Below are positions 1 through 5,700 of a DNA stretch of 8,765 nt, in pieces. The DNA comes from Chthonomonas sp. UBA6659. Lineage in GTDB: Bacteria > Armatimonadota > Fimbriimonadia > Fimbriimonadales > Fimbriimonadaceae. The notes under the pieces were generated by a model that was given only the letters and a program-made list of their open reading frames with translations, was not told the DNA's origin and did no database searches. The stretch spans positions 30,267 through 39,031 of the forward strand of contig DKKT01000006.1 of NCBI GenBank assembly GCA_002455425.1. The letters run 5' to 3'. The position numbers and the translations under genes are program-made. Positions within the stretch are counted from its first letter, which is position 1. Every line of letters begins with the position of its first letter.

Positions 1-365
1 CGCTCCCGCGTCGACGATCCGGCTGAGATTCTCTGCGGGAACTGGTTGTAGGTTCTCGGATCGGAAGTGATACCCAAGTGACGCGTCTTCGCCCTCCCTG
101 CGATCTAGGGGCATGACAGCCGAGGATGAGCCTGCCTTCGGGCCGGTCCAGTGAGCGCCGCGGGCGGGTGGGCAAGATCGGTAACACCGTGCGTGAGACT
201 TCGCGTATGGAATTGCGGTCAGGCGAGATCCGAACCACCTGCTCCGCAGAAACCTCGACTTGGTTCAAGACGAGGAAGTCCAACACTTAGGAACGGCCCA
301 CCTTCCGGGGTAGACCATAGGGACAACCGGACACGCTCGTTGGTATCTTGGCTAGCCCCTATGCG
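1..365. other. No recognisable gene
   Basis: I see no convincing gene here. Two plus-strand frames are open from the window edge and could be the last codons of an upstream gene: one ends at about base 51 with ...EILCGNWL and a stop, the other at about base 70. Nothing decides between them. A GTG-started frame from 151 to 402 translates to an Arg/Pro/Ser-rich sequence with no domain-like pattern and is probably chance. The last bases (from about 345) may already belong to the decayed RHS core described next. Confidence 0.5.
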
Positions 366-424
366 CAGAGACCTCGAACCTTTGACAGGCGCGGTGGTAT
401 GATCCAGTGACGGGCCGCTGGGTC
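366..424 (+). pseudogene. Decayed RHS core fragment (RWYDPVTGRW)
   Basis: Bases 386-424 translate to QARWYDPVTGRWV, identical to the core of the two long RHS tips downstream at 1653-2906 and 3397-4356. The sequence just 5' still aligns (E-T-S-N-L for D-T-G-L-Y-L), but the Cys codon TGC of the intact cores is a TGA stop here, and one codon is missing. After the match the frame leaves RHS and becomes unrelated. This is a scrap of an old RHS gene. It marks the left edge of the first lipoprotein/pentapeptide cassette as a former RHS tip position. Confidence 0.75.
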
Positions 425-568
425 GTCTGCGTCCCGCTCTCCGACGACCCAGGCCCCAGGGCACGGATTTACAGCCCGTATGCGTCTTGCGCTGCAGACC
501 GAAGCAGTCAAGGCGTCGGAGAATCCGTGAGAGTTTCGGATGAGATGGAGAAGGACGAGAAAAACGCG

Positions 569-979
569 ATGAAGGGCTTGCCCCTGAAGACTATGGCCTT
601 CCTGCTTCTTCTGGTAGTCACGTTCTTCACGTCCTCCTGCCGGCAGAAGGAGGTCTACACGATGCTGTACTATGATCTGAAGAGGCTTGGTTCCTTTCTC
701 GCCGATAATGAGGCGATTGATCTCAACTCCAAGCCCTTCACCCAAGACTCCCTACGAATGTGCCTTGAGGACCGAGAGTTTGTCGAACAAAGCTCTGCCG
801 CAGGGACACTGTCGTCGTTGAAGCGTCTCCGAGACTGGAAAGTCAGATTCCATACCGTCGACGATCCTTCCAAGTGGAAGCACAAACCCCCGGACGCAGT
901 CTTGATCAAGGTGGACTGGTCGCCGAATCCGCGAATCAAGGCGGTCACTTACGACGGCCGTATTGTCTCCACTCCCTAG
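569..979 (+). CDS. Small lipoprotein, possible immunity protein
   Basis: A 136-residue protein of no family I recognise. It opens with a lipoprotein signal: a Lys-containing N-region (MKGLPLKT), a hydrophobic run at about residues 9-20 (AFLLLLVVTFF), then TSSC with Cys24 as the likely lipidated residue; the lipobox is relaxed, with Thr at -3. The mature part is a small mixed alpha/beta-looking domain of about 112 residues ending in ...KAVTYDGRIVSTP. I chose ATG 569 because it gives the cleanest signal peptide; ATG 545 would add eight residues, and a purine-rich stretch (GGAGAAGGA) sits 13 bases before 569. The frame is open back into the RHS scrap, so the longer frame is not the gene. It lies between an RHS scrap and a pentapeptide-family gene. 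By analogy with RHS loci it may be an exported immunity protein whose toxin is gone, but that is inference. Confidence 0.65.
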   Translation: MKGLPLKTMAFLLLLVVTFFTSSCRQKEVYTMLYYDLKRLGSFLADNEAIDLNSKPFTQDSLRMCLEDREFVEQSSAAGTLSSLKRLRDWKVRFHTVDDPSKWKHKPPDAVLIKVDWSPNPRIKAVTYDGRIVSTP

Positions 980-984
980 ATGGC

Positions 985-1595
985 TGTCGGGCTCCTTACG
1001 TGAGGGGAACCCTGCTTCGGAGCCACCTCGCCCCTCTTGACGCGCATGGAATCATCGTCTCAGCAGGAATTCAATCGTCTCTTGATCCGTAAGCAGCCAC
1101 GGCCGGAGCGACTGGACCGCGTCGAACACCGATCCGTGCTGGACGGCGTCTCTCTACCAACGCGTCGGGTTCTCGCATTTCCTCGTTTAGGTTCGATGAC
1201 TTCGAACCTCGGCGGGGGGCCGCTCGTTCGGAACCACGTGTGGACTTCTCTCCACTTCAGGAATTGCAATTTCTGGTTTCCAAAGGAGTCACCCAATCTC
1301 CTGCTCGGTTGCGACTTCCGCAAGACAAGACTAATCGATGTCGAATTCCGCAACATTGATTTGGACCTAACGATGTTCCCGATCGACGACGATCCGATCG
1401 CTTTGCCAAGAGGTCCCCTGGACTGGCTGGAGTGGGGCGCACTTACGGGTCACACTTGGTTTGCAGAGCAAATGGCTAATGTGTCGGGCACGCCGACGAT
1501 CACGAGGTTATCGGAACTTCGTCCAGAGTTTTCCGACGATGACATCCGAAAGCTCGCAGAGGTTGCTGCAACAGAGGCACGGCGAACGTAAGTAG
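985..1595 (+). repeat. Pentapeptide-cassette duplication, copy A
   Basis: This segment is the diverged partner of about 4735-5697. Homology begins roughly 60 bases before the pentapeptide start codon (both copies read ACCCTGC..CGGA..CACCTCGC..CTTGACG just upstream) and continues to the stop codon. Relative to copy B it lacks a central block of about 354 bp. The flanking genes are not homologous, so the duplication unit is the pentapeptide gene and its leader. Confidence 0.8.
1046..1591 (+). CDS. Pentapeptide-family protein lacking its repeats (copy A)
   Basis: A 181-residue protein, clearly homologous to the 297-residue protein at 4796-5689. Residues 1-75 match the partner's N-terminal region (LDGVSLPTRRVLAFPRLGSMTS is shared) and residues from 78 match its C-terminal region (LPRGPLDWLEWGALTGHTWF is shared). 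Between Asn75 and Phe78 it lacks 118 net codons, which in the partner are the whole pentapeptide-repeat block. The deletion keeps the reading frame and no stop intervenes. The protein may be a folded remnant or may be non-functional; both flanks are conserved enough to suggest it is not old junk. I took ATG 1046 because the same ATG is kept in copy B; an in-frame TTG lies three codons earlier in both. There is no good Shine-Dalgarno sequence. It follows the lipoprotein gene by 66 bp. Confidence 0.7.
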   Translation: MESSSQQEFNRLLIRKQPRPERLDRVEHRSVLDGVSLPTRRVLAFPRLGSMTSNLGGGPLVRNHVWTSLHFRNCNFWFPKESPNLLLGCDFRKTRLIDVEFRNIDLDLTMFPIDDDPIALPRGPLDWLEWGALTGHTWFAEQMANVSGTPTITRLSELRPEFSDDDIRKLAEVAATEARRT

Positions 1596-1652
1596 CCGTA
1601 TCTGCTACGGTGCGATAAGATCGCCAACGAAGACGGCTCGGGGCGGCAAGGG

Positions 1653-2906
1653 TTGGGCGGGGCCAATGTCTACGACAATGCCGGCAATCCGACCACCTTG
1701 CGCGGGATTGCGGGCCTCACCTACAACAGCGATACCCAACGAACGCCATCCGCCAACCAGTGGGCTTACGATGGAAACGGAAACCCGACCTGGTATCGCG
1801 GAAGGGAGTGTACGTACGACGTCGGCGATCGCCTTGCGAGCATGCGTCAAGGCAACAGTTGGTCGATCGGCTACACGTATCGCGCCGACGGCCTGATGGC
1901 GACTCGCGCCAAGACCGTCTACGTTTTCAACTCCCGTACCGGGCAGTGGACCCCGATGGGTTTGCCACCCGTGCGCTTCTATCACGACGGTGCCGAGCCG
2001 CTCTTCGAAGAGAGCGGACCCGCCAATGCGCCGACCATCGCCGCCGTCAATGTTCGCGGCCCGGACGGTCTCGTGGCGCGCAGGCAGGGTTCGGCTTGGA
2101 CCTACTACACCTTCGATCAACAGGGCAACGTCTCGCAGCGGCTGAACGCTTCGGGGACGGTGGTCTCGAGTTCGGTCTACGACGCTTACGGCGCAGAGAC
2201 GACCTCCGGCACCGCGCCCACGGATGCCTGCGGATACAACGCGCAGTGGGGCTATTGGCTCGATCGCGATACGGGCTTGTACCTCTGCCAGGCCCGCTGG
2301 TATGATCCGGTCACGGGCCGCTGGGTCACTCGCGACCCCATCGGCTACGCCGGTGGCGCGAACCTGTATGGATACTGCGGCGGCGGACCGGTCGGTTGGA
2401 CGGATAATGAGGGCCGGTACGAGGTGCGCCTAGGATGGCATCAGGTCTGGGGGGATACCTACCATGCCTTTGTCCTGGTTACCGATAATGATCCAAAGTC
2501 CAAGACGTACGGATGGACCTGGGGCTTCAGCGCAGGTCCCGAGAACCATGGAGCGCAGTCTGCGACCAACCCGGGGCGTGTTATTGACAAGAGTGGACAG
2601 TACAACGAACGACACTATGACAGCAGACGCTGGCATCCAGACCTATCAAGCTGGCCGATTTCTGTGAATTGTGAGCCCGTAGCACCACTCCTCCGATTTT
2701 TGCGGAATGTTCGCAAGACGATTCAAGATACGCCATGGGAGTACAACTTGTTGCACGGACCAAACTCGAACACATTTGCCCATGCCATCGTCGATAGCAT
2801 TGGCGTTCACGATGGCTCTCCTGTCAGGGGGAATGCAAACCGAGTCATCGAGGACCTCAGGCAACGCCGAGGATATTCGTTTCCCGGTTGGAAGAAGTGG
2901 CAGTAA
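1653..2906 (+). CDS. Orphan RHS tip 1: core plus NSNTF toxin-like domain
   Basis: A 417-residue 3' fragment of an RHS/YD-repeat gene. The frame is open from 1596, and TTG 1653 is only the first possible start; there is no ribosome binding site, signal or N-terminal domain, so this is a displaced tip rather than a whole gene. Residues 1-65 carry YD-type repeats (VYDNAGNPT, YDGNGNPT), residues 140-254 the RHS-associated core (RWYDPVTGRW, RDPIGYAGG, ending GWTDNEG). The variable C-terminal domain is residues 255-417. It has HAF at 271-273 and YNLL..GPNSNTFAH at 364-377, then ends PGWKKWQ. The His plus N(S/C)NTF layout recalls papain-like-fold amidase or peptidase domains, with Ser where Cys is usual; this is a tentative fold guess. 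The core ends DNEG rather than the usual DPxG. The last 19 bases overlap the next gene, a membrane-anchored presumptive immunity protein, which suggests an extracytoplasmic target. Expression needs an upstream start or recombination onto a full RHS gene. Confidence 0.8.
   Translation: MGGANVYDNAGNPTTLRGIAGLTYNSDTQRTPSANQWAYDGNGNPTWYRGRECTYDVGDRLASMRQGNSWSIGYTYRADGLMATRAKTVYVFNSRTGQWTPMGLPPVRFYHDGAEPLFEESGPANAPTIAAVNVRGPDGLVARRQGSAWTYYTFDQQGNVSQRLNASGTVVSSSVYDAYGAETTSGTAPTDACGYNAQWGYWLDRDTGLYLCQARWYDPVTGRWVTRDPIGYAGGANLYGYCGGGPVGWTDNEGRYEVRLGWHQVWGDTYHAFVLVTDNDPKSKTYGWTWGFSAGPENHGAQSATNPGRVIDKSGQYNERHYDSRRWHPDLSSWPISVNCEPVAPLLRFLRNVRKTIQDTPWEYNLLHGPNSNTFAHAIVDSIGVHDGSPVRGNANRVIEDLRQRRGYSFPGWKKWQ
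2079..2405 (+). repeat. RHS core direct repeat, copy 1
   Basis: This 327-bp stretch (109 codons) aligns without gaps to 3466-3792. By hand I count 18 base differences, 16 of them at third codon positions, giving only two amino acid changes (R/K and A/T). It starts at the CGC of R-R-Q-G-S and stops at the Asp of the terminal TDNEG/TDPIG motif, exactly where the variable toxin domains begin. Such a block is the expected crossover substrate for tip exchange. Confidence 0.9.
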
Positions 2907-3244
2907 CGCGCAAGATTGTGGTATGGACGTCTGGCATCTTGCTTCTTGTTGCCGGCCTGCTTGTCTTCTTTGCTACGCAGTCAGACCCGGCTGATCTCTG
3001 GGTCCCTTGTATTGGCAAGCAACCAAGCGAGTGCCAGGTACCGGCAGGCTTCCATCCGATCGCGCGTCCTTGTCCTGATTACATTGATTGTACCGTCGGG
3101 GAAGGCAAGACCGCCTATGGCTTTAGTGTTCGCATGAACAGTTCCACTCCCATTTGGTCGTCGTCGCAGTTCGCTGTGATTGCGGTGGATAGGACCGGGA
3201 AGATTGTCAAAGTCTACATTCGCCGAAGGTATGCAAGCTTGTAG
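2888..3244 (+). CDS. Single-span membrane protein, presumptive immunity to tip 1
   Basis: A 118-residue protein with one hydrophobic segment at about residues 10-30 (short Arg/Lys-bearing N-terminus, then an exported domain). The exported part has four cysteines (41, 49, 62, 68) that could form two disulphides, and ends VKVYIRRRYASL. I do not recognise the family. The start is TTG 2888, chosen because the paralogue at 6972 has ATG at exactly this codon and both share MEEVA; GTG 2897 is an alternative. The gene overlaps the toxin-like RHS tip by 19 bases in another frame, so the two are tightly coupled, the usual arrangement of an RHS tip and its immunity gene. A membrane-tethered exported domain implies protection outside the cytoplasm. 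The immunity role is inference; the gene's reality is well supported by the conserved second copy. Confidence 0.8.
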   Translation: MEEVAVTRKIVVWTSGILLLVAGLLVFFATQSDPADLWVPCIGKQPSECQVPAGFHPIARPCPDYIDCTVGEGKTAYGFSVRMNSSTPIWSSSQFAVIAVDRTGKIVKVYIRRRYASL

Positions 3245-3357
3245 GAGCACCTTGAATAGCTAGAGCCGAGAGCTAGCAGAATGCTTGGTTCGTCGACGCA
3301 ACTGCTGATTGCTTCGATGGCGAGTTCGACCGCCTCAGGGCCGTTCCCACTATCATT

Positions 3358-3381
3358 CGATGGTATCCGCTCACGGGGCGA
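3358..3381 (+). pseudogene. Very short RHS core scrap (RWYPLTGR)
   Basis: CGATGGTATCCGCTCACGGG resembles the core stretch CGCTGGTATGATCCGGTCAC of the intact cores with one codon (Asp) deleted, and would read RWYPLTGR against RWYDPVTGR. The same scrap recurs at about 7440-7463 in the second copy of the duplication. The rest of 3245-3465 holds no gene I can support; a 39-codon frame from ATG 3281 exists but is frameshifted in the other copy. Confidence 0.4.
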
Positions 3382-3396
3382 AGTACGAAGGACCGG

Positions 3397-4356
3397 TTGA
3401 TTCGGTCACGCAGACCAATAGGGTATCCAACATCGAAGAGCACGAGCGCCAAGCTGGCTTCGTGCCGCAAGCAGGGTTCGACCTGGACCTACTACACCTT
3501 CGATCAACAGGGCAACGTCTCGCAGCGGCTGAACGCTTCGGGGACGGTGGTCTCGAGCTCGGTCTACGACGCTTACGGCGCGGAGACGACCTCCGGCACC
3601 GCGCCCACGGATGCCTGCGGCTACAATGCCCAGTGGGGCTATTGGCTCGATCGCGACACGGGCTTGTACCTGTGCCAGGCACGCTGGTATGATCCGGTCA
3701 CGGGCCGCTGGGTCACCCGCGATCCCATCGGCTACGCGGGTGGCGCGAACCTGTATGGGTATTGCGGCGGCGGACCGGTTGGCTGGACGGATCCGATAGG
3801 TCGCAAGCCATTAGTGATCGTGCGAGGCGATATGAAGGGTGGCCGAGATATCTCTCGATATGCCGCGAAGATTATCGATGACTACGTCTACTATTTTGGA
3901 GAGGATGATGTCGCGGTTGTTTCAAATGCCGAAGAAGCATACGAGGAGCTCTCAGCGCCAGATGCAACAGGCTTGGTCTCCATAGGGCACAATGCAATTG
4001 ATGAGCCAGGGCCATGGTACCCAGACGTAAACACCGCGTTCGACACGGAGTACGGGGATCGTGTGGATCCGCACGAGATCGGCAGGCGTCGTGGCAAGAG
4101 AAAACTGGCGTTTATAAATCTTACGCTCTGTGACTCGCTTGCCGAGCCGGCGACAGCTGCCGCTTGGAAACGGCTCACGAACGACCTGCGAGGCTCGTAT
4201 GGCCCACTTCCCATTAGCTGGTATGCCTGGGGTTGGACTACTCTCGATCAATACCCACCGTCCAGCTCGACGAGGCCCCAGCAAGCGCCCAGCCCCCAGG
4301 CGCTTACCCCTATTGGAGCGCGTAGGGGGAGTACCGGAAACCTCATTTGGGACTAA
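3397..4356 (+). CDS. Orphan RHS tip 2: core plus GH...LxLC domain
   Basis: A 319-codon frame. TTG 3397 is only the first possible start; recognisable RHS sequence begins at codon 24 (R-K-Q-G-S-T-W, base 3466), and what precedes it is spacer, so this is a displaced tip. The core runs to TDPIG at residues 131-135. The variable domain (136-319) starts KPLVIVRGDMKGG, has a predicted beta strand ending in SIGHN (His198), and about 47 residues later a hydrophobic strand ending LTLCDSL (Cys245), followed by a Pro/Ser-rich tail. A GH after one strand and Cys after a later strand is the layout of caspase-like (clan CD/CHAT-type) peptidases; I offer this as a hypothesis, not an assignment. A small membrane protein gene starts 2 bp after the stop and is the best immunity candidate. 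There is no ribosome binding site, so it is probably silent unless recombined. Confidence 0.75.
   Translation: MIRSRRPIGYPTSKSTSAKLASCRKQGSTWTYYTFDQQGNVSQRLNASGTVVSSSVYDAYGAETTSGTAPTDACGYNAQWGYWLDRDTGLYLCQARWYDPVTGRWVTRDPIGYAGGANLYGYCGGGPVGWTDPIGRKPLVIVRGDMKGGRDISRYAAKIIDDYVYYFGEDDVAVVSNAEEAYEELSAPDATGLVSIGHNAIDEPGPWYPDVNTAFDTEYGDRVDPHEIGRRRGKRKLAFINLTLCDSLAEPATAAAWKRLTNDLRGSYGPLPISWYAWGWTTLDQYPPSSSTRPQQAPSPQALTPIGARRGSTGNLIWD
3466..3792 (+). repeat. RHS core direct repeat, copy 2
   Basis: Gap-free partner of 2079-2405 (see there). It ends in the canonical DPIG, where copy 1 has DNEG. Sequence immediately outside the block differs completely on both sides. Confidence 0.9.
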
Positions 4357-4358
4357 CT

Positions 4359-4703
4359 ATGGACAAACGGACTCGCTTGTTTCTAACTTGGCTAGCTATT
4401 GTTATTCTTCTTACGAGCCTGGCTTGCACTATCGCCGTGTCTGCGGGCCTCGTTGCGCTCCTGCCGGTACCGTTAGGCCGGAACAAGGCATTGGGGCAGC
4501 GCTCGAACATCATCGGTGCGATCCTCTCTTATCGGAAGGCGCATGGATTGTGGCCCCGTACTTGGAGCGAGGCAGCAACCATGGATATGCGGTACCAGAA
4601 GATCCCGGCGCAGATCACCCTGCTGAGCGAATCTCTGAAGAAAGCACGGTATCGAATCGAGCTGCACGGAACCGTGATGGAAAATGTTGTCAATGTCAAG
4701 TGA
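4359..4703 (+). CDS. Small membrane protein next to RHS tip 2
   Basis: A 114-residue protein starting two bases after the stop of RHS tip 2, so translation is probably coupled; no Shine-Dalgarno sequence is visible. It has a basic N-terminus (MDKRTR), a long hydrophobic stretch at about residues 8-38, and a soluble domain of about 75 residues containing ILSYRKAHGLWPRTWSEA. That helix followed by G-x-WP is also seen in the protein at 5701 (EKRRTGKWPTSFEG) and resembles the start of the globular part of pseudopilin-like proteins; the likeness is loose. By position it may be the immunity protein for tip 2. The exact family is unknown to me. Confidence 0.65.
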   Translation: MDKRTRLFLTWLAIVILLTSLACTIAVSAGLVALLPVPLGRNKALGQRSNIIGAILSYRKAHGLWPRTWSEAATMDMRYQKIPAQITLLSESLKKARYRIELHGTVMENVVNVK

Positions 4704-4706
4704 TTC

Positions 4707-4730
4707 CCGAGTATTCTCGCAGTAACTCGG
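4707..4730 (+). other. Inverted repeat after the membrane gene
   Basis: CCGAGT and ACTCGG form a perfect 6-bp stem with a 12-base loop, starting 3 bases after the stop codon of the preceding gene. No run of T follows, so it is not a typical intrinsic terminator. It could modestly separate the membrane gene from the pentapeptide gene 92 bp downstream, or be chance. Confidence 0.3.
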
Positions 4731-4734
4731 AGCG

Positions 4735-5697
4735 CCGATCTCCGGGAAGCGAAGAGGGTACCCTGCTCGGAAACACCTCGCTTCACTTGACGAACATGGA
4801 ATCACCATCTCAGCTGGAATTCAATCGGCTCTTGATCCGTAAGCAGGCACGGCCGGAGCTCCTCGATCGCGTCGGACACCGACCCGTACTGGACGGCGTC
4901 TCTCTACCAACGCGCCGGGTTCTCGCATTTCCTCGTTTAGGTTCGATGACGTCTGATCTCGGCGGGGGCCCACTCATCTGGAGACATACTTGGAAGTCAC
5001 TACACTTTAGGAATTGCAATTTGAGCGAACTGACGCTCATGAGTTGCGCTCTCTCGGACTGTGTCTTCGAACACTGCAATCTTGCCGGCATTGGCCTTTG
5101 GGGGACACTCGTGCAAGATTGCCGATTCGAGCATTGCGACATGCCATCTTTTGGCTTTGGAGGCATCAATATTTCCAATCCGAAGAAGACCAATCGCTAC
5201 TCTGGCATGGTGATCACAGGCGGCTCAATGAGAGGCTCATTGTTCTCTTGTGAACCTGTAGATCGTTGCAAGCTTCTTAATTGCGATGTGCGTTCCGTGA
5301 ACTACAAGGCAGCCATCTTGACGCACTGTGTGTTTGAGGGAACGCTTCAAGACGTGATCTTCGAAAGGCGCTCTCGATCCTTCCCGAAGAAGCCCCCCAA
5401 TCTGCTGCTTGGTTGCGACTTCCGTAAGACAAGGCTAATCGATGTCGTGTTCCGCAACATCGATTTGGACCTCTCCATGCTTCCACTTGACAAGGATCTG
5501 ATCGTCTTGCCAAGAGGTCCCCTGGACTGGCTGGAATGGGGCGCACTTACGGGTCACACTTGGTTTGCCAAGCAAAGGGCTGATGGCTCGGGAACGCCGA
5601 CGATCACCAGGTTATCGGAACTTCGTCCAGAGATTTCCGACGATGACATCCGAAAGCTCGCAGAGGTGGCGGATCAGACGCAAACGTAGAACGCATC
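4735..5697 (+). repeat. Pentapeptide-cassette duplication, copy B
   Basis: The longer partner of 985-1595. It retains a central block of about 354 bp (roughly 5021-5374) that copy A lacks. Confidence 0.8.
4796..5689 (+). CDS. Pentapeptide-repeat protein (copy B)
   Basis: A 297-residue cytoplasmic-looking protein without signal or membrane segment. Residues 1-70 are a specific N-terminal region; about 71-195 show pentapeptide-type periodicity, with Leu/Phe and Cys every fifth residue (LHFRNCNLSE, CVFEHCNLAG, CRFEHCDMPS, later CKLLNCD, CVFEGTLQDVIF); a further CDFRKTRLIDVVFRNIDLDL precedes a conserved C-terminal region with PRGPLDWLEWGA. Pentapeptide repeats fold as a right-handed four-sided beta helix; known members shield targets such as gyrase or serve as scaffolds, and repeat proteins are often recruited as immunity proteins in toxin loci. 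Start ATG 4796 is conserved in copy A. The reading frame is open far upstream but overlaps tip 2 in another frame, which I treat as chance. The next gene begins 11 bp later, so they are probably co-transcribed. Confidence 0.85.
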   Translation: MESPSQLEFNRLLIRKQARPELLDRVGHRPVLDGVSLPTRRVLAFPRLGSMTSDLGGGPLIWRHTWKSLHFRNCNLSELTLMSCALSDCVFEHCNLAGIGLWGTLVQDCRFEHCDMPSFGFGGINISNPKKTNRYSGMVITGGSMRGSLFSCEPVDRCKLLNCDVRSVNYKAAILTHCVFEGTLQDVIFERRSRSFPKKPPNLLLGCDFRKTRLIDVVFRNIDLDLSMLPLDKDLIVLPRGPLDWLEWGALTGHTWFAKQRADGSGTPTITRLSELRPEISDDDIRKLAEVADQTQT

Positions 5698-5700
5698 GTA

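Larger units (their letters stand above)
2792..3397 (+). repeat. Toxin-tail/immunity duplication, copy 1
   Basis: About 606 bp that recur at 6876-7480 with small substitutions and indels. The unit holds the last ~35 codons of toxin 1, the whole immunity gene, and about 150 bp of following sequence (GAGCACCTTGAATA... through GAAGTACGAAGGACCGGT). Both ends of the homology are sharp. Confidence 0.9.

Noticed and set aside
382..403. TTGACA followed by TATGAT, resembling a sigma-70 promoter
   Set aside because: The spacing is only 10 bases instead of about 17, and both hexamers fall in the RHS core scrap (codons of Q-A-R-W-Y-D).
407..568. N-terminal extension of the lipoprotein gene from GTG 407
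   Set aside because: The first codons are the RHS scrap TGRW and the rest has no domain-like features; the signal peptide starts at 569 (or 545).
1595..1611. Small hairpin CCGTA-TCTGC-TACGG as terminator of copy A
   Set aside because: Only a 5-bp stem and no T-run follows.
1605..2120. Minus-strand frame of 171 codons
   Set aside because: It is the antisense of RHS core sequence, whose plus-strand reading is unmistakable.
3256..3276. Hairpin GCTAG...CTAGC after the first immunity gene as terminator
   Set aside because: A 5-bp stem without T-run; the second copy of the segment keeps only CTAG...CTAG.
4130..4795. Long open extension upstream of pentapeptide copy B
   Set aside because: It overlaps RHS tip 2 and the membrane gene at 4359 in another frame, and copy A confirms the ATG at 4796.
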